This document shows positions 15,056-18,325 of a stretch of 18,325 nucleotides of DNA, in pieces. The stretch spans positions 1 to 18,325 of the forward strand of contig JASLGI010000176.1 of the NCBI GenBank assembly GCA_030149685.1, given 5' to 3'. Under the pieces are notes generated by a model. It was not told where the DNA came from. It searched no databases and saw nothing but the letters and a program-made list of their open reading frames with translations. This DNA is from Bacillaceae bacterium (GTDB lineage Bacteria; Bacillota; Bacilli; Bacillales_A; Planococcaceae). Positions within the stretch are counted from its first letter, which is position 1. Each line of letters opens with the position of its first letter. Position numbers and translations under genes: made by a program.

Positions 15056-15184
15056 ATGCTTGTCTATTCCTTATTAATGTACCATATTCACACGCTTTTC
15101 TCTACTCTTTTTTCTATAGTGCGTTTTTTAATGTTAATGTCTTCATTTCACTGTTTTTTTCTAAATCTATGTCTTTTTACATCT

Positions 15185-16801
15185 TTACAAATATAAGATC
15201 TGGTGTTCGCCCCCGAACGTATATTCGTAAGACAATAATGTTTTTATGAAGTTTTTTCCAAAAGTATTCATATATACATAAGGAGAATACAGACGTTCTT
15301 GTAAGCTGAAAGAAGGATATAATTGCTCTTCGATGCTTCGATACTGTTCAACTTTCACTCTATTTTTTTCCATTACCAATTGTTCTTCCCTAGTTTCAAG
15401 CCATTTAAACTGTTTTTTATGGTAATGGTAATTCTGTCGAATCGCTTCTTTTAACGCGTTCGTCTGTGCTGTTTCTTCTAATTGTTTATATTGCTCATAC
15501 AACAGAGCTTCTGCTTTCATTAATTCTTGAACAAACTGTTCGTTCCTCTGACCCTGCTTCCAATCAAGTGATGCTTTCGGCAATTGTTTATTCAACACTT
15601 GTTCTGCCGTTAAACCGGTATTTTTCAACGCACGTTGAATTGGACGGGTAACAAGTGTTAGCGACAAGCGTGGTTCTACAATCGGCATTTTTAACTCCAA
15701 TAAATGAAACGCCTCTTTTAACAATGCCCAATACGCGATTTCACCTGGACCTGCAACAAAGGATAAAGTCGGTAACATCGCCTCTTGCATTAATGGGCGT
15801 GTCACAACATTATTACTTAAACATGTGGGATGCTCTTTTGCTAATACTAACAATTGCTCCTTTGATCCTGACCACATGCCATAGTCTGCTTCATACATCC
15901 CTTCTTCTGTCCGACGAATTAAATAGCGTTCTCCATTTACTACATAAAACAAGTTCGTATTTTCTTCTTCTACTCCTATCGGTGTCGTCTGCATCACTTC
16001 GGTTAACTGCACTTCTTTTGCCTGAACGCATTCATTAATCGCTCGTTCATTCATCACCATTTCATACAAATAATGAGACTGCATTTTTTTGAAAGCCGGA
16101 TCCGCTGCGTCGACATACAACAACCCTTCATCTTTAAATAAATCATTCATAAGACGTAAAAAGAAGCTTGTATACGTTTGTTCTTCTCGAATGATTGAAG
16201 TAATTTTTTGAAATAACGGCTTCGTCTCCTCAGTTTCTGGAAATTGACGAAATACATGTTCAACAAAACGAATCATCATTTTAGGCTCATATTTCGTAGC
16301 AGATACCATTTGACGATCGTTTGTAGAAACGGGACCATTAATTTTATGCGCCTTTCCTTCGTAAGGTACATACGTATGATTTACTTCATCAATATCATGA
16401 TCTTCTCCTGCGACCCAAAATAAAGGAACAGCAGCTACTTGATATTCTGCTCGTAATTTGCGAGCGAGTAAGATTGCTGTAATCGCTTTATGCACTGTAT
16501 ATAAAGGCCCTGTCAAAACTCCTGCCTGTTGACCTCCGACGACAAACATCGCTCGGTGTAAACGGACATCTTCTAAATATTGTTCTGTCTTTTCTGATAG
16601 CCCTTCTGTTGCTGCCATCGTATCGTATAACACTTCATACAAATCATCGTATGCGTACGTACGTTGTTGAATATATTGAATACGCTCTTCATAAGAAACA
16701 TCTTCTCTTTTATACTCAAAAAATTGTTTTTGAAATTGTTCATCTTGAACATATCGATAATGTAAAGGGCTTTGTACCTCTACTGTCGTTGTTTGAATCA
16801 T
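15185..16801 (-). CDS. bshC: Bacillithiol biosynthesis cysteine-adding enzyme BshC
   Basis: Joins L-cysteine to GlcN-malate in the last step of bacillithiol synthesis, the main low-molecular-weight thiol of many Bacillota. The 538-residue length equals the family's usual size. Family features are FVVGGQQAGVLTGPLYTVHKA (about residues 86-106; a Rossmann-like nucleotide-binding loop), PLFWVAGEDHDIDEVNH (about 126-142), AYWALLKEAFHLLELKMPIVEPR, and a long coiled-coil region (about 425-500). The ATG at 16801 follows AAGGAGA. It lies 18 nt after the DUF3397 gene, in the position held by yllA ahead of the mra genes in B. subtilis. Bacillithiol supports a Bacillales origin. Identity is firm; activity is inferred from the family. 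Confidence 0.95.
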   Translation of the reverse strand: MIQTTTVEVQSPLHYRYVQDEQFQKQFFEYKREDVSYEERIQYIQQRTYAYDDLYEVLYDTMAATEGLSEKTEQYLEDVRLHRAMFVVGGQQAGVLTGPLYTVHKAITAILLARKLRAEYQVAAVPLFWVAGEDHDIDEVNHTYVPYEGKAHKINGPVSTNDRQMVSATKYEPKMMIRFVEHVFRQFPETEETKPLFQKITSIIREEQTYTSFFLRLMNDLFKDEGLLYVDAADPAFKKMQSHYLYEMVMNERAINECVQAKEVQLTEVMQTTPIGVEEENTNLFYVVNGERYLIRRTEEGMYEADYGMWSGSKEQLLVLAKEHPTCLSNNVVTRPLMQEAMLPTLSFVAGPGEIAYWALLKEAFHLLELKMPIVEPRLSLTLVTRPIQRALKNTGLTAEQVLNKQLPKASLDWKQGQRNEQFVQELMKAEALLYEQYKQLEETAQTNALKEAIRQNYHYHKKQFKWLETREEQLVMEKNRVKVEQYRSIEEQLYPSFSLQERLYSPYVYMNTFGKNFIKTLLSYEYTFGGEHQILYL

Positions 16802-16819
16802 TCCATTCTCTCCTTCACA

Positions 16820-17206
16820 TCATTCAAAATAAAACGTCCAACTAATTACTACTAATAAAGACATACAATAGCCAAACGTATACCAAGTAAAACTTCCTTG
16901 CCAAAAACGATCAATCACTGTGCGTAAAGTAACCGGTTGCAAAAATAACTGTCTTTCCCGAATGACATAGACAAAATAAATACTCGTCCATAATAAAACG
17001 ATCAAAAATGCCCACTCTGAAAAATACACTTGATACATCGCGTATTGTGCCAATACTAGCCAAACGACTGTTCCTTGTTTAGCATAGCGGCGAGCTTCTC
17101 TTTTCGGCAAATAGAAAAGACGTAATACAATATAACTTCCTATCGTCCAAAAGAATGGAAATAAAATCAATCCGATCCCTATCCATTCCATCAAATGTCT
17201 CTTCAT
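16820..17206 (-). CDS. DUF3397 family membrane protein
   Basis: A 128-residue protein with four predicted membrane segments (about residues 9-30, 46-63, 65-85 and 107-126) and positively charged connecting loops (YLPKREARRYAKQ; IRERQ). Size, layout and location between the panE-like gene and bshC match the DUF3397 family of Bacillales, which has no established function. The ATG overlaps the upstream gene's stop by 4 nt (ATGA) and has a GATGAGG site inside that gene. The tight coupling suggests co-expression with the reductase and bshC, but gives no direct clue to its role. The family call is from memory of the locus and architecture, so moderately sure. Confidence 0.75.
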   Translation of the reverse strand: MKRHLMEWIGIGLILFPFFWTIGSYIVLRLFYLPKREARRYAKQGTVVWLVLAQYAMYQVYFSEWAFLIVLLWTSIYFVYVIRERQLFLQPVTLRTVIDRFWQGSFTWYTFGYCMSLLVVISWTFYFE

Positions 17207-18093
17207 GAAATAACCTCATCATTCAACTCATGTAATTGTTGCTCATACTTTTCTAACAAAGGCACGGAAGCTCCTCGATGTCGAGCTTCTTGCACAAGAG
17301 GCGTCACAATCGTTTGGACTTCATTCCGTCTATTCTTTTGCCGATCTTGATACATCGATGAATGATTTTGTGATGTTTTCTGACATAATGCAACAATCGA
17401 TTGAAAGGGAACGAGTGATTTTAGCTCATCAAATGCCGTAGAAAGCTCTTCATAAAGTGCATGCATCTTCTCATAATACATCGTTTCTTTCACTAATTGT
17501 CCATTCGGCACTTGGTAAATCGCCGTTATTGGATTGATGAGTACATTCATAAATGCTTTTTTCTTCAAAATCGTTAATCCATCTTCTTCTACATGTTCGA
17601 CAGGATAATGGATATTGGAAGAGTGAATATAGTCTTTCCAAATAGTTTGCGATGTTTCTTTCGGTAAAACGAGACGACCTACCCCATTATGGGACACACT
17701 CGCATCTGTTAAACGAGCTGCCCCATGTTCAATGGAAGCAAATGTCACTTGCAAAAGATTTTCTTGTTGGACGAGCTCGTAATGTGCCAGCCCATTTTGA
17801 ATAAAAAGAACAGGGGCACCTATTGTTTTCAAAGTTGGAAGCAATGAAGGTATCGCATCGAACTTCGTCGCTACGATAACACGTCCTATTTGTTCTGGCC
17901 ATTGTGTAGATACATCAAAATCTCTTCTGTTCGACCGAACGCGTCCTTTTTCATAAACAGTTAAGCCTTGACGGTTCAGTGCTTCTACTTGTTCTCTTCG
18001 ACGCACAAGTAAATACGGACGTTCCCCGATAGACATACTTGCATCGGCTAATAATAATCCGAGCGACCCTCCGCCTATAATGACGGTTCTCAT
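17203..18093 (-). CDS. panE: 2-dehydropantoate 2-reductase family protein (PanE-like)
   Basis: NAD(P)H-dependent reductase of the ketopantoate reductase family; PanE makes pantoate for coenzyme A. The 296-residue protein begins with a dinucleotide-binding loop (TVIIGGGSLGLLLA, Gly7-Gly9 and Gly12). Family active-site positions appear conserved: Asn100 in IQNG, Lys179 in KKKAFMN, and the Asn/Pro of INPITA (187-188). The helical C-terminal domain includes the SSMYQDRQKNRRNEV segment (Ser, Asp and Glu of the family pattern). The ATG follows GGAGGG. The gene lies 33 nt after the rpmF terminator, leaving little room for a separate promoter. Bacilli often hold more than one PanE paralogue, so the substrate may not be ketopantoate. 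Confidence 0.85.
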   Translation of the reverse strand: MRTVIIGGGSLGLLLADASMSIGERPYLLVRRREQVEALNRQGLTVYEKGRVRSNRRDFDVSTQWPEQIGRVIVATKFDAIPSLLPTLKTIGAPVLFIQNGLAHYELVQQENLLQVTFASIEHGAARLTDASVSHNGVGRLVLPKETSQTIWKDYIHSSNIHYPVEHVEEDGLTILKKKAFMNVLINPITAIYQVPNGQLVKETMYYEKMHALYEELSTAFDELKSLVPFQSIVALCQKTSQNHSSMYQDRQKNRRNEVQTIVTPLVQEARHRGASVPLLEKYEQQLHELNDEVIS

Positions 18094-18126
18094 AAAATCC
18101 CTCCTTCATATCAATTTTGAAAACGA

Positions 18127-18164
18127 GAAAAACTACCGGAGCCATGGTCTCACGGTAGTTTTTC
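18127..18164 (-). terminator. Strong intrinsic terminator after rpmF
   Basis: GAAAAACTACCG and CGGTAGTTTTTC (18127-18138 and 18153-18164) form a perfect 12-bp inverted repeat. The inner GAG/CTC pairs extend it, and a T run closes it on the minus strand. The symmetric A and T flanks mean it could also work on the plus strand. Confidence 0.9.
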
Positions 18165-18171
18165 ATTGTAC

Positions 18172-18325
18172 TTATTTACTTACAACTTCGCGTCCTTTGT
18201 AGTGACCGCATGAGTTACAAATACGGTGTGATAATTTCATCTCACCACAGTTTGGGCACTCAGTCATACCTGGAACAGCAAGCTTCTGGTGTGTACGGCG
18301 TTTATCACGCTTCGTTGAAGATGTT
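18172..18325 (-). CDS. rpmF: 50S ribosomal protein L32, C-terminal part (gene runs off the window)
   Basis: The last 50 codons of a small ribosomal protein of the large subunit. The visible part reads [20 protein letters not shown] and then holds two zinc-type CxxC pairs (ECPNCGE and [10 protein letters not shown]), the pattern of the zinc-binding (C+) form of L32. The stop TAA is at 18172-18174. Only the first several residues (expected MAVP...) are outside the window. rpmF lies upstream of the panE-bshC-dcw region in bacilli, which fits. A strong terminator follows. Confidence 0.95.
   Translation of the reverse strand, partial: TSSTKRDKRRTHQKLAVPGMTECPNCGEMKLSHRICNSCGHYKGREVVSK

Larger units (their letters stand above)
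14924..15184 (-). other. AT-rich intergenic gap in the place of mraZ
   Basis: These 261 nt separate bshC from rsmH. Neither strand encodes an MraZ-like protein or any convincing small gene, and I found no strong terminator after bshC. The region is very AT-rich, especially 14940-14975, and holds two promoter candidates for the dcw genes. The repeated MraZ-binding boxes (GTGG[A/T]G type) found ahead of mraZ in other bacteria were not recognised. It is probably the dcw promoter region left after loss or absence of mraZ. Confidence 0.6.

Noticed and set aside
15214..15227. Second LexA-like palindrome (CGAACGTATATTCG)
   Set aside because: One core base is wrong (ATTC instead of GTTC), it lies inside the bshC coding end, and no promoter of good quality overlaps it.
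15655..16038. 127-codon open frame on the plus strand
   Set aside because: It is antisense to bshC, with Leu/Ser-rich low-complexity content and no ribosome binding site; a shadow frame.

Overview
The window is almost entirely one minus-strand block of the division and cell wall (dcw) cluster of a low-GC Bacillota, most likely a member of Bacillales. Supporting signs are bshC (bacillithiol), a divIVA gene of Gram-positive type, sepF/ylmGH between ftsZ and divIVA, a PASTA-bearing pbpB, and an Ile T-box in front of ileS. No rRNA, tRNA, CRISPR, insertion sequence or prophage was seen. The species cannot be named from the sequence alone.

In transcription order (high to low coordinates): rpmF (3' part) and a strong terminator; a panE-like reductase, a DUF3397 membrane protein and bshC; a 261-nt AT-rich gap; rsmH-ftsL-pbpB-mraY-murD-divIB-ylxW-ylxX-sbp, packed with short gaps or overlaps; a promoter, then ftsA-ftsZ and a terminator; a 169-nt regulatory gap; ylmE-sepF-ylmG-ylmH-divIVA; and a promoter plus Ile T-box leader driving ileS (5' part only). 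The genes cover lipid I and peptidoglycan precursor synthesis (murD, mraY), septal transpeptidation (pbpB, ftsL, divIB), Z-ring formation and membrane anchoring (ftsZ, ftsA, sepF) and pole or septum recognition (divIVA).

Compared with the Bacillus subtilis order, several genes are missing from their usual slots: mraZ, spoVD-murE, spoVE-murG-murB, spoIIGA-sigE-sigG and ylmD. This is close to the compact staphylococcal arrangement, but the DUF881 pair ylxW/ylxX and sbp are kept. A lineage that does not sporulate, or one that has moved these genes elsewhere, would explain it.

The most interesting site is in the ftsZ-ylmE gap. A near-consensus sigma-A promoter on the plus strand (TTGAAA, 17 nt, TATAAT) points back into the 3' end of ftsZ. 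A sequence fitting the LexA (SOS) box of Bacillus overlaps its predicted start, and a second, imperfect box lies in its spacer. If real, DNA damage would switch on RNA antisense to ftsZ. That is inference from sequence only.
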